Shown piece by piece: positions 1 to 13,968 of a stretch of DNA of 63,524 bases. Within the stretch, counting starts at the first letter, position 1; each line of letters starts with the position of its first letter. The notes under the pieces are model-generated. The model had not been told where the DNA came from and did no database searches. It saw only the letters and a program-made list of their open reading frames with translations. Origin of the DNA: Acephala macrosclerotiorum (Eukaryota > Ascomycota > Leotiomycetes > Helotiales > Mollisiaceae); NCBI GenBank assembly GCA_014904845.1, contig MU119498.1:1-63524 (forward strand), in the 5' to 3' direction. The translations under genes were made by a program, and so were the position numbers.

Positions 1-1835
1 CTTTTTCGTATATTTTATTGTAATTATAAATAAATATTTTTATCGAATTTTTAAATATTTTAAATTATTAATTTTATTGTATTACTATTTTTTTTTTTAT
101 ATTTATACGCGATAATTGCTTTTTCGTATATTTTATTGTAATTATAAATAAATATTTTTATCGATTTGTAATCGATTTTTTTAAAAATTCGTTTTTTAAT
201 ATATATTAAAAAAAATTTTATAAATTCGCGTTTTTAATATTATTTATTTAATTTATTTTATTTAATTAATTTTTTAAATATTTAATCGAATAAATTTACG
301 TACGTTTTTATTATTAAAAGATTTTTTGTAAATTAATTAATAATTTTATATAAAAATTCTATATTTATTTAATAATATTTTTAATTATATTCGCGAAATT
401 CTTTTTTTAAAATATTATAAAATTCTTTTTTTAAATAATTTTTAATATTGTATTTTAATATAAATTAAATTTATTTTTTATAAATCGAATTAATATATTA
501 TAAAAATCGTATTTTTTTAATTTTTAAAATAATTCTATAGTTTTTATATATATTGTTGTATTATTTTAAAAAAATCGTAATATTATTTTTTTTGAATTAA
601 AATATTTTAAAAATTTCAAAAAAAAATATTTATAATTCTAATACGAATACGCATTTCTTAAAATTTTATATTTTTAAAAAATTGTTTTTATTATTCGTAA
701 AAAAATTTTTAGAAAAAATTAATAACGTAATTAAAATAAAAATATTTTTTATCGAAAAAAATAAATTTTAACGCGAATAATTTACTAATTTTAGTTTTTA
801 AACTAAAAATTAATTTAATAATCTAAAAATACAAATTTTTAAATTACTATTTTCAAATAAAATTCGTTTTAAAAATTAATTTTTATTTATATTGTTTTCT
901 TATAAAAAAATTTTATTTTAATTTTTATTCGAAATTTTATTTGTTTATTCGTTTTAATAAAATATATTCTTTAAATAAATATTTTTTTAATTAATTTTTT
1001 TCGATTAAAATTTCTTATTTTAATTTTTTTCGTATTATTTTTTGAAATTCAAAATTTATTTTAATTTTATTATTTTAATTTAAAAACGATTATAAACAAT
1101 TTACGAATTGCGATTTTTCAAAAAAATTAAAATTAAAATATAAAATAATAAAATAATTTCGTTTTTTAATACTATAATTTTTTTTTTTTTTCGTATTAAA
1201 ACTTTTTTTATTATATTTCAATTTTTATTAAAAATAAAATTAATTATTATAAATAATTATTATGAATTTTTTTTTTTTTTATATTTATTTTAATATTAAT
1301 TATTTCAAATAATTCAATATATAATTCTTATAAATTAATATTTTTTTATAATTTCATAATTTTATAATTAAATTATTTAATTTCGAACAATATAATTAAA
1401 ATAAAAAGTTTTTATTAATTGATTTTTAATTTTCAATTTTTAATAATTTGAATTTCTTTTTAATAATAATAAAAAAACAAAATATACAAATCGCATATAA
1501 ACAATTTTTAGTAAAATTTATTAAAATAATTTATTTCTTAGCGTTGTTTTATTAATATAAAAAAACAATAAAATACAAAATAAAAAAAATTCAATCGTAA
1601 ATTAATTCGTTTTAATCAATAAATTAAACTTATTCGAAATAATTCGTAATTTGTAAATTAATTAATTAATTAATTAAAATAAAAATAAAAAAAATTAATA
1701 ATTAGTTTATAGTAAACGAAAACTTATTATGTACTAGAAAATACGTAATTAGTACTATTTTCGAAATTAGTAATTTACAAGGATTTTTAAAAAGAAAATA
1801 TATAATTTTATTATAGTAATTATAAAAATAATATA
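1..1835 (+). repeat. Dispersed element R1, left copy (open at window edge)
   Basis: The sequence matches the reverse complement of about 59,575-61,270 almost throughout, and its last 270 bases match 63,100-63,370 in direct orientation. The shared end is marked by a run of TTAA repeats near 1,655 and by AAGGATTTTT near 1,780. It contains an internal direct repeat: bases 1-46 recur at 119-164 nearly unchanged. Because the window starts inside the element, its true left end and full length are unknown. No coding capacity remains. Confidence 0.75.
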
Positions 1836-4800
1836 ATATAAAACGAATTAATATTCGCGAAAATTTATTTAAAAAATTTTTAAATCGATTTATAAAATAT
1901 TATAAATTTTATTTTTAACGATTTTTATTTCAACGATTAATAAAATTTCAATATAAAATTTTTTTACTCGTTAAATTATTTTAATAATATTTTTAAAAAT
2001 TTAATCAATAAATTAATACGATTTTTTAATCGATTATTCGAGAGTATTATTAAATAATTTTTTTACAAAAATATTTATTTTTTTATTATTTTGTTATATT
2101 AATTTCTATTGGATTTCTTTTAAAAATTTTCAAATTTTTTAATTACGAATAATTTTTAAATTAAATTTTTTAAATACTATAAATTTTAAATAACGAGTAA
2201 ATTCTTTTTACGTTTATAATTTGAAATCTTTAAAATTTTTTTATTATTTTTTTTTTTTTATCGATTGATAATAATTTAATTTACGAAATAAATCGATATT
2301 AGTACTCTAAAAATCGTTTTTCGATTTTTTAATATTTCGATATTCAAAATCGCAAATTTTCGACTTTTATTAATAATATTTTTAAAAGAATTTAAATCGA
2401 TTATAATTAATTTTTAAATAATCAAAAAAATATAAATTATTTTATTAATATTATTTTTATTTATTTAATATATTATATTAATAATTAAAACTTTTTATAG
2501 ATTCGTATTAATTATATTATTTTTTATTAACTCTCGAAAGTTTTTACTAAAAATATACAATTAATCTTTAATCAAAAAATCGATAAAATTCAAAATTTTT
2601 ATTTCTATAAAAATACGATTTAATATAATTTACTATTTCTCGAGTTTCGTTTAATATTTTTTCGTAGTTTAAAAATATTCGTCGATTATTAAAAAAAAAT
2701 TCTAAAAATAAAACTTTGCGATTTATTTTAATATTAAATTTTTTAATTTCAATTTATTAAAATTGTTTTTAATATTAATATTTTCATATTAAAAAATTTT
2801 TATTATCGTATTTTTAAAATAAACGTTTTTTTTAATCGTTTTTTTTTATACGATAATAAATTTTTGTATTTTTTTTAATAAAATTAAAATAATTAATTAA
2901 AACGCTTTTTTATTTATATTATTATTATTTTTTTTATTATTCATTTCAAAATTTTAACGATTTTTAATTTGTAAAAAAAATAAACGAATTTTTAAAAATA
3001 AATTATTATTTTTTTTATCGTTTAAATCGTTTCGATTAAAACGATTATTTTTTACAATAAAAATTTTTTATTTCGTAATTTTAAATAAAATATTTTTATT
3101 TGAATCGTTATATACGTTTTTATCGCGTTTTATTATTATTTTTTTGGATTTATTTTTTTTTTTGATTTTAATTATATATTAATTACTTTATTTTTAATTC
3201 GTTTTTTCTTTGAATTAAAATTTTTTGTTTTTAATATTCGTTTATTATTTTTTTTTATTAGTATAATATTAATCGATTTTAAGAATTTTTAGAATTTATT
3301 TAAAAATAATTATTCGTTTTTAATAAAAATTATCGATTTTCAAAAATTTAAATCTTGAAAATATTTATAAATTTTAATTTTTTTTTTATATTTACTATTA
3401 ATTATATTAATATTTTTTTATTTTTCGTAAATTTTTATTTATTTTTTAAAATTTATTTTTAATATTTAAATAAAAAACTCAAAGTAATCGTTTTAAATAA
3501 AAATTTTTTTAAATAATTAAATATAATTTCTATATTAATTAAAATTAAAAATATAATAAATTAAATTTATAATTTTTTTTGTAATTTTAATTCTAATTAA
3601 ACGCGTAAAAAAAATTTTTTATTAACATTATAACCACTGATTTTTATTGTAATTTTTCATTATAAAAATACTTATATTTAATTTGAATTTTTAAAGTTTT
3701 TTATTAAATAATTTTAAAAATTCAAATATAAATTCTATAAAATCAATAAACTTTTTAATTCGTCGTTATAAAACGCTAAATAAATTTAATATAAAGTATT
3801 TAAATTTAAAATATATATAATTTTTTTTTTATAATCGATATTTATAATTCAATAAAAACGTTTTATTTTTTAAAAAACGTTCAATAATAAAAACGATTAA
3901 TTTTTGTATTAATTTAAATAATCGTTTTCAAAATATTTTTATATATCGTAAATAAATTCGATTAAATAAATAGTATTTTTAATATTTTTTTATCGAATAA
4001 AACAAATTAATTAAATACGAAAAATTAATAATTAGTAAATTAAAAAAAAAAAATTTAAATCGAAATAATCGTTAATAAAAATATTTATATTTCGTATAAT
4101 TTGTTTATAAGTATTTATATAGTAATTTTTAATAATATTATTATTTATTTTTTTTTAAAAAAATTATCGAGAATAATTTAATAAAAATCTTAATAAATAA
4201 ATATATTTATTTGTATAATTTTGTATAATGTATTATAATTAACGTTTTACGAGTTTTATAATTTTTCATTAATTAAAATTATTTAAAAAAAAATATAATT
4301 AATAAAGATTTTATTATACGAATATATTTTTTTCAATATATTTTTATTTATAAAACGATTTTTAAAATGTTTAAAATAGTATATTATTTTATTTGTAAAA
4401 AATAATTTATTTTTTAGATCGTTATTCGATTGAATTTAAAAAACTTTAAATAATTTATTATATTTTGATTTTTCGTACGAGTTTTTCGTACGTTAATTAA
4501 ATTAAATAATTTAAAGTTTTTTTGAGACGATTTTGAAAAAAATATTAAAAAAATTGTTTTTAAAAGTAATTTAAAAAATTGTTTTTAAAAGTAATTTAAA
4601 AAATTGTTTAATAAAATTATATAAAAAAATCGATTAAAAATAATTTATCGAATTTAAATATATTTAAAAATTTAATAATAATAAAAAAACGTATTAAAAA
4701 AAAAAATTTTTAATAGTAAAAAGTTTTTTAAAAAAATAGTATAATAATATTTTTTTGCAATAATATTTTTAAAAAAAAATATAAATTGAAAATTTTTTTT

Positions 4801-7800
4801 TTTAAATTTATAAAAATTTGAAAAATATTTACGTTCGTTAATATATTTAAACGTTAATACATTTTAATATTAATATATTAAAACGAAAAGTTTTTTTTTT
4901 TCGAAGTTTTAAACGAAGTTTTATTACTATTAAACGTTTATAATTGCTTATTATATTGATTCGTCGATTTTTAACTCGAAAAAAATTCAATTTTTAATTA
5001 AAAAATAAAAATTTTTAATATTGTATTTTAATATTAAATGCGATAATATAACGATCAATTAATTTTAAAAACGTAATTAATTTAAATTTTTTTAAAATAA
5101 AAATATTTTCGCGTTTTAATAATTTTGTAATTCGAACGTTTTTTATTTAAAATATTCGATATAAATATTTACTTTTTTTGAGATTTTTATAATTAGTAAT
5201 TGTATTATTAATTTTTTTTTTTATTAAACTCGACGATATAATTTTACTAGAAATACATTTTTATATCGTTAATATAATACTTTTTTAATTTTTGATTATA
5301 TAGATTTCGAATTATTTTTATAATTTTAAATTTATTTATTAAAATTAATATATGAAATTCTTTTTATTATTAATTTAATTTTTAAGATTTTTAATTTTTT
5401 TATTAGTAATTTTAAATTAATATTAAGTTTTTTATTTTTATAGTATATTTTAATTTCGAGTTTTTTTTACGATATTTTTTTAATTAGCGATTTAATTTAA
5501 TAATTATAATTAAAATAATTTATCGTTTATTTTTATTGATTAATATTTAATAAAATTCGATAATATTTTTTGAAATTTTTTTAGTATTATATATTTATAT
5601 TAAATTGTTAATAACGTTTTTTTATATAATATATATTTTAAGAAAATAATCAATTATTAGTACAATTAAAATATGTTTATATAATTGTATTTATCGAGTA
5701 TTAATAATTATAAACGCTTTATATATTTATATTAATTATTTTCGTATCGTTTTAATTTTTATATATTTGTAATAAATATAATTAATTATTATTTAAATAG
5801 TTTTTTCGATTAATTTTGTAAATTGAAAATACGAAATAAATTTTACGTAATACTAAATATTGTATTTTTAGAATATTGTTTGCGTAAAAACGTCGATAAA
5901 ATGTAAATCGTTATTCGAATTTATTTGTTTCGATTAATTAAAAATAAAAATTAAATATCGAATAAAAAAATCGATAATCTTTATTTAAATATAAAAAACG
6001 TAGAATTTCGTTTAAACAAATTTAATAAAGTAATTAATAATCGTTAAAATATAAACGTATTTTGTAATACTATAAAAAAAATTAATAAAATTAATTTAAT
6101 CGATAAATATTAATTTTATAAATGCGAATTTTTGAATTAATTGTAATATTTACAATTATATATATTAAATTAAATATTAGTAAAAATCGTAGTTTTTATA
6201 CTAGAAATAAATATTTTTTGTTTGAATAAACTAATAAATTTAATCGATTAATCTCGAGAAAATAAAATTTATTATATAGTAATTGTAATTTTTATAAATA
6301 TAATGCAAATATCGAACGACGTCGATTTTATAAATACAACGAATTGTTTTTTTATTGCGTTCGATATATACGAGTTTTAATATTGTTTTAATTAAATGAA
6401 AATAATAAATTTTTTTTCAAAGAAATCGAATTTTTTTTAAATTTAATTTTTTGAAATTTGTTAAACTATATTTAAAAAATATCGCGATTTTATTATACTA
6501 AAAAAAAATTATTTAATTTTCTTATTTTATATCGTTTAAAATAAAAATACTTTTATTATTATTTATTAATTCGAAAATTGTTTTTACAAATTCGTTTTAT
6601 AAATCGAATAAAAAATTATACGTTTTACGTTTTAAATTTTAAAAATTTTTATTAATTTAATAAAAAATCTATTTAAATCGTTTATTATTTTTATATAAAA
6701 ATCTTTGATTAAAACGTATTTAATATCGAGATCGTATTTTTTTAAACGATTTTATTATTTTGCGATACGTTTATATTATTAATATTTATTATTTAATACT
6801 AATTATAAAATTTTGTAATTCGTATATATTTTAATAAAATAAAGATTTTTAATAATTAGTTATCGTATTTCGATTAAATATTAAACGATTATTAAAGTTT
6901 TTTTTTTAATAATATTATATTAAGTTTTTGTATTATTAAAACGAAAAAATATAAATATAATAATTTTAATATTTATTAAAAAATTTTAAATTTAAAAAAA
7001 TTTATTTTTTATTTTTTTAAAACTAATATTACAAATCAAATAATATTAAAACAATAAATCGATTAATATTATACAATTATTAATAATACATTTTTTTAAG
7101 TAATTAAAATTTTATTAATATTAATTTAATTATTTGAATTTTTTTTTTATTTATTTTGTATGAATAATTGATTTTTTTAATTTTAAAAAAATTTGATAAC
7201 GTCGAATAAAATTTTTATTATATTTTTTTAAATTAAATAATTTTATTTTAAAAAAAAAATTCGTTAAAATTTGTTTTAAATAAAAACTTTTTAAAATTAT
7301 AATATATATTGAATATTTTAAAATAAATTATTTTAAAAATTAAATTTCTTAAAAAAACGTATTTATTTTTTTGTAATTTTTTGAAATTTTTTAATTTATA
7401 ATAATTTTTTGATATTTGATAAATAAACGAAATTTTTTGATCGATTTTATAAAATTAATTATTTTGAAAAAATTTTTAAAAAAAAAAGTTTTTTTTAAAT
7501 TCAAATAAATTGATTTAAATACAATTTGAGAAAAGTAATATTTGTATAATATAATAAATATATTATTGAAATTTATTATTATTTTTATATAATCGTTTAT
7601 AAAAAAAGAAAATCTTTAGATTTAATAATATTTAATAATAAAAAAATATATTTAAATACGTTTTTCGATTAAAAAAATATATTTAAACGTTAAATCAAAA
7701 AATTGAAAATACGTATATAGATTTTTTATTAGTTTTTAATTTATTTTAAAATAAATATATATTTTATATAAAATAATAAACTTCGTTTTGTATTCGTTTT

Positions 7801-10800
7801 TTTTTTATACGTATTATTTAGTATTTATTATTCGCGTTCGTCGTAAAAAATATTTTAAATTTGAATTTAATAATAATATTTAAAAAAATTTTTATTCGAT
7901 ATATAAAATATTAAGATTTTAAAATCTATTTATTAATAAAAATATAATTGTATATAATACGAAAATTTTTTGATTTTTTTTTTTTTAATAAAAAAAAAAT
8001 CAATATTTTTTAATTATTTGTTATTTTTGTAATTACGTTTATTTTTATTATTATTAAAAATATTTTTTTCGAGTAAATTTTTTTTTGATTATATATAAAC
8101 AGTTTTTAATAATAATAAAACGAGTTTTTAATTTGAGATCGATAAAGTATTTAATTATATTTATTAATTGAACGTTTTTTAAATTGATTTTAAAAAACTT
8201 TTATTAAATATAAAGTAATTCTTTTTTTTTTTTTTTTTTTTTTTATATTAATAATTTTTTTAATCGTGATTTTTAATTCTACAAATTATTTATTGATTTT
8301 TAATTGAAAAACGTTTAATAAAAACTTTTAAAAAAAATATCGATTAATAGAAAAAAAAAATTTTTCGTATAAAAAAAAATCGAATTATAATTTTTTTTGT
8401 TTTCGTAATAAAAACAAAAGTTTTTTAGAATTTTATAAAAGTATATATCGATTAAAATAGATTTCGTCGATTAATATTGAGATTTATTATTTTATTAAAA
8501 TTTATATTAAACAATTTTTAATAAAAATTATTCGAATATAATACGTTTAAAAAAATAAAATATTTTACTAATAATACGTTTAAATAAAAATTTAATATAA
8601 AATTGTTTTAATTAAACGAGAAATTCAAAAAATTAATAATAAGTAAAAATTAAAACGATAAATAAAAATTAAAATTTTAATATTGAAAAAAAATTATTTT
8701 TTTTAATATTAAAAGTTTTTTTTTTTTTAATCGTTTTTATTTGAATCGCTAATAATTTTTTTGTATAAATTATTCGCGTTATCGTTTTTTTTTATTAAAA
8801 TCGTTCAATAAACGAGAGAATTTTTTAAGTACTTTTTAAAAAGTAAATCTAAAAAAAATTTAATATATTATTTTATTATTACTTTGAAAAATTACGAAGT
8901 AATTTTAATATTTAATTACTATTTCTACTTTGATTATACAATTGAAATTAAATAATATTTCGTAATTTTGATTAATAAATAAAATATATATTTTGATTTT
9001 AATCGTTATTTTTTTTACGTTTATAATAAAATAAGTATATTAAATTAATATGAAAAATTAATCGTTAATTAAACGAATTTGTATATTACTATTTTCGTAG
9101 ATTTTTATATCGAGAATACGTATTAATTCTTTTTTATTAATAAGTTTTATTATAAATTTTCTATTTAAAAAAATTAATATAAATTTTATTTTTTTAATTT
9201 AAATGATAATAAAAATTGAAATTGTCGTAGTATTGTAAATCGTTTAAATAATTATTTGTAAAATAAAATAAAATTTTATTACGACAATTAAATTGTAATA
9301 AATAATTTTTTTACGATAGTAAATAAATTTGAATAATTGTAATTATAAAACTAATTTTTTTCGAATCGATTTCGAATTGTTTAAAAATTGAATTATATTT
9401 ATTTCGAGTATAAATATTTCTAGTAATTAATAAATATTAAATTTTTTTTAAATTTTAATTTTTAAATAAATAAAAAAAGTTTTAATTTTTTTTAAAATTT
9501 GTTTAAATAATTCGTTGAATACTATTTATTTACTTTTTTTTTGAAATTTTACGTTTATAAAATCGATTTTTTAAAAATGAAATAAATTTTTATTTTTTGA
9601 AATTAAATTGTATAAAAAAATTTGTAAACGGTTTTTCGATTTTTGAGTTATAATTAGCGCTTTTTTCAAGCGTTGATTTTATTATTATTAATAAATACTT
9701 TAAATAAACAAAATTTTAATTATTTTTATTTAAATAAATTTAAAAAAATTTAACGATTTTATTATTATTACTCGTTGAATTATTAAAATTCTAGCGATTA
9801 TTATTTTATTATTAATTATTAAAAAAATCGCTATTATAAGTATTTTTTTAAAAAGATTATAAATATTAAATGCACAAGTAAATAAAATGTAATTCGTATT
9901 TAAATTATATAAATATTAAAAAATAGCGTTTTAAAGTATTATAATAATTATAAAAATAATTAGAAATTTATTTATAATCGAAAAAAAGTTTTTTTATATA
10001 AACGTTATTGTATTTTTTGATTTAAATTAAATTTTACAATAATAATTGATTTTTCGTTAATTCGCTTTTTATTATTCTATAGAAATTTACAAGAAAAAAT
10101 ATTAATTCGCGTAATATTTCAATATTATACAATTTTAACAAATGATTATTAACGTTAAATTCTTTGAATTACGATTTAAAAAATCGTTATTATATTTGTT
10201 ATAAAAATTATTAATAACAAACGAAAAATTGTAATTTAAAAATTTTTTATATTCAAATTTTAATATTAAAACGTTCGATAAATACTAAAAGTATTTTATA
10301 TTAATTTTCATTATTTGTTTTGAGAAAAAAATTATTTTTATTTAATTTTTTTATTTAAAAAATTTTTTCTTTAATAAAAAATAATCAATTATTAATATTA
10401 TATTGAATTTAAATAACGTTTTTAATTTTAAAATATATAAAATTTATAATTTAAAAGAATTAAAATTTTATTAAAATTATCGAACAATTTAAAATAAATT
10501 TAATAAATTATTAATATTTGATTTACTATTTAAAAAATTTATTCGTTTTAAATATTTTTTGATTAATTTACTTTTTTAGTATTTTAAAGTAATTAGTTTT
10601 TAAATTTTATTTATTTATTTATTTTGTTTATTTTAAATTGTAATTTTATACGTTTTTTTAAATATTTTTATTAAGAAATTTCAATTATTTTATATAATTT
10701 TTTTTAATTTAATATATTAATTTAGTATTTTTATTATTTTATTAGAATCGTAAAAATAATTATAGAATATTTGTTTATAATATTTAAATTTAATTTTTTC

Positions 10801-11690
10801 GTCGTTTTTAATAATTGAAAATTTTATTTTTATTATAAATTCGATATTTTCAATAAAATAATTTGAACGTTTTTTATTATTTTAATATTCGTAAAATTTT
10901 TCGATTTTAAAATTTATAATAATAAAACGTAAAATGTTTTTTTTAAGAATATCGATTAATAAATATATTAATATTTATATAGAATCTTATAATAAAAACG
11001 ATAAAAAAAACTATTAAACGAAAAGAAAAATTTGTTTAATTTAAAATACAATTTAAAAAAAATTCGTAGTATTTGAATTTTGTTTCGTGATTTGCTTTTT
11101 GTCGATAAAAAAAATATTTTTTGATTTTGAAATATTTTTTTTTTTTAAAATTTCAATATTTTTTGAATTAAAATTTTAAAAAATTTGTAATTTCTATTTT
11201 TAATTATAAGTAAATAATTGAATTGTTATCGATATTATTAAAATACATATATAAATTAATAAATATTTAATAATAAAAAGTTTTTAAATATGTATATTAC
11301 AATATAAATAGTTTTTTTTTAATAAAATATCGATCGTAGTTTTCGTTTTTTTAATACATTTTCTAATAATATTAAAGTATTTTTTATTTTTTTTATTGAA
11401 TTAAATTTTTCGTATTTCGAATATTCGTTTATTAAATTTTATATTCGAATTTTTAATACGAGAAAAGATTTTTTTGTCGTAAATATATTTAGTATTATAT
11501 TCTTTTTTATATAAATTACTAAATAATATAAAATCGAAAAAAATTTTGAATTTTAAATATAAAAACAAATAAAAAGTCTTTATAGTAATTCAATCGATAA
11601 TACAAAGAAAATTAATTAAAAAAAGCTCTCGAAAAATATTTGTAATTGTTTTAGTGATAATCTTTAAGAAAGTGCTATTATCGAATATAT
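1..11690. repeat. Left AT-rich RIP-degraded transposon block
   Basis: This stretch is overwhelmingly A and T and has no ORF of any credible length. Most surviving cytosines sit in CpG; CC, GG and GC are nearly absent. G outside CpG is clearly commoner than C outside CpG on the plus strand over much of the block (for example around 9.6 kb), so the two strands were mutated unequally. This is the known appearance of ascomycete repeats hit by RIP. The border with ordinary sequence is sharp, at about 11,640-11,720. Individual elements cannot be reconstructed by eye, except the repeat at the left end, which recurs in the right arm. Confidence 0.9.
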
Positions 11691-11906
11691 AAACTTTTTA
11701 GTAGTGCACTAAACCTAGTATGGACAAGCTACGCTTTCACGTGACAGCGTTGAAGATTTAGTGTGTCGAGTAATAGAAATTGAAATCAAGATTGCAATAT
11801 ATTCGTGCTCGAGTGCTAAGCGAAAGTGCGTTCGAAGAACAAGATCCTATTAACCAGTCACTTTCAACCTCGAGGGTAGAAGATTGATAACGATGCAAAT
11901 GCCCTT

Positions 11907-13210
11907 TTATCCTTCCCGTAACTTTAAGCGACGAGTTGGTGTAGTTCTCGAGCATAGCATAAACGCACCGACATACTTCGTCGAAGCTCTTGATGTTGGT
12001 CCGGAGGATGCGCAAGCGGCGGCTTTGAGGAACAACTCCGCCTTGCCCTTCATCGCACCCTCTACATAACACTGTCCGATGACTTGCCAGCGATTGTCTC
12101 CCTTCAGCACTACGGGAGTTATAGATCCATGCAAGATGCACACTGAATCACCTTTTCTGGCACTCATGGGCGCAAGACTTAGCACGTCCTTCTCTGTGAG
12201 AAACGCTTTCCTGTTCCACGCAGCACGTCTATAAGCAGCAAGTACTCTCATATCAAGCTGCTCCTCGTACTCCTCGGGTGGATAATCGTTCGCATCTGCC
12301 CTAAGTTTCAACAACGCATCGTTGTACGTTTGGACCAACTCTCTCAATCTCCAGCCTGCTAGTCCCTGTGCAACTTCGTCTTGGAAAATTGGTTCGTTGC
12401 CGCCAGCGTTCGCACCTTCCACCTTCCGCTATGAGCACTTTTAGCAGACGTTTGGGTCCGAGGCTCTTAGAATGGTGCGGGTCTGCTGTAACTCCGAGCG
12501 GATGCCGCTTAAATTGAGATTCTCAAGTTGAGAAGTCGATGAATGCTATCATTTTGGAACTCGGAATCGTGGTCTTCATGGACAGAGACCCATGAGACAC
12601 TGTCGATTATTCTACCTTTGACAAAAGGTTGTAGACCAGATAACACAATTTAAACACATACCGATGCATATATACACCCACCACAGGCATGGAAAATGCT
12701 CTTTTCAAATGTTTTCGGGGCTTGGTGTGGGGCTCTCACGTAGAGAGACTCGGTCTTTGGAACCGCGGACCAGTTTGGCACCCATGATAGTAAATCGTTG
12801 GCTTTGATCTGTGACTCTCCCCTAGTGAGGGCCGTGAAGATTTCTGATTGAACGAGTCGTGTTCGTGAAGACTTTGCTGATGGGAATTCCGTATTGCGGG
12901 TTGATGACGATTCTTTCATCGTTGTTCAATCCCAAGAATGCGTAGCATGGGTCCCTCATGTCTGAAGTCTGGCATCGATTTGCGGCTTCAGAAAGGAAGT
13001 AAGGATAATCTCAATGATGAAAGCCTTGGAAACGACGTCTCTTGGCCTGATCAAGTCTGGCATCATCCATGCCGACGAGAGCTTCACAGCCAGCAACCAC
13101 TGCCAGGCTCTCTCGCGTGAACCTCGCAAGAATCCGACGCATTCTAGATCTGCCATTTTGAACCTTGTATTACCTAGGTAACTTACTTTCCCCTGCTCCA
13201 GCATTCGCAC
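11907..13210 (-). pseudogene. HET (heterokaryon incompatibility) protein, C-terminal remnant
   Basis: HET-domain proteins trigger cell death when incompatible fungal hyphae fuse. Three minus-strand blocks in different frames match the family's C-terminal half in order. The first, about 13,150-12,830, contains CYAFLGLNNDERI, which corresponds to the usual VYALLGL segment, and is crossed by a TGA. The second, about 12,840-12,650, contains DLLSWVPNWSAVP, the family's classic SWVPDWS motif. The third, 12,422-11,907, contains RKGDSVCILHG and IGQCYVEGAMKG, the usual GD..C.L.G...P and GECYVHG.M signature. Frameshifts and stops separate the blocks. I could not find the N-terminal YVALSYVWG region upstream, so the copy is truncated as well as broken. 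It lies against the left AT-rich border. A functional gene rebuilt by introns is unlikely because the breaks are not at GT/AG sites. Confidence 0.75.
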
Positions 13211-13968
13211 GTGTGGAGGGCTGCTAGGTGTGATTTTCGTTGCTCAATTCCAAAAAAAAAAAAAAAGGTTTCGTCATCGCTATTTGTGATGTTTCTCCGT
13301 TGTAAAGTCCATCAAGGCTGCTCAGACTAGCTATGCATCACATGATCAGCCTGTATCAGAATAGCGTTGAGGCCCCCAAAGCCTGAGGCAACATCACGCC
13401 TCTTGGTCTTCAGATAGAGATGCGCCGACATGACCACCATCAAAAAGGCAACAGGTTCACATGCAGGACGGTCAGCCTCTATTGATCTCGATCCAAGTCC
13501 ACAGACTGAGTTACTGCGTCTTTTGGTTGGTCCTCATCATTAAATGATCTCACCTTCTCTGACCGCTCTTGTGGCCGTCCAGTATGTGGGAGGCAGAGAA
13601 ATCTCGTTGGATCGTGTAACACCCTCACTGTAAATTTCGAGGCTTAGTCAAGTGGCAATGTGCTGTCTATCCAAGCTGCAATTGGGGAAAACACTTCATG
13701 TGACTTTTGTTCATGCAGAAACGCACACGATACGCTGATATTCTCGTTAGTTATTTGCAGACAGCCTCACTATTATCAACCAAACAACTTTTCCTTTATT
13801 TCTTGTTCCCGCACGATGCGTGCAGTATTATCACATGTATATCAATCCAGCATATTTAAGGCTTTGGACATCGAGTTCTCGTTTTGCAGACAAACCTAGC
13901 TCCTAGCCTCGTTCTGGACTCTCTAGCATCACTCCTCACAATAGCCTCGATATATATAGATCTCAAAA
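13211..13968. other. Intergenic stretch, no gene seen
   Basis: I see no supportable gene here. There is a poly-A run of about 15 bases at 13,252-13,266 and a TATATATA stretch at about 13,949, close upstream of the next reading frame. Part of it could be the unrecognisable N-terminal half of the HET remnant. Confidence 0.5.
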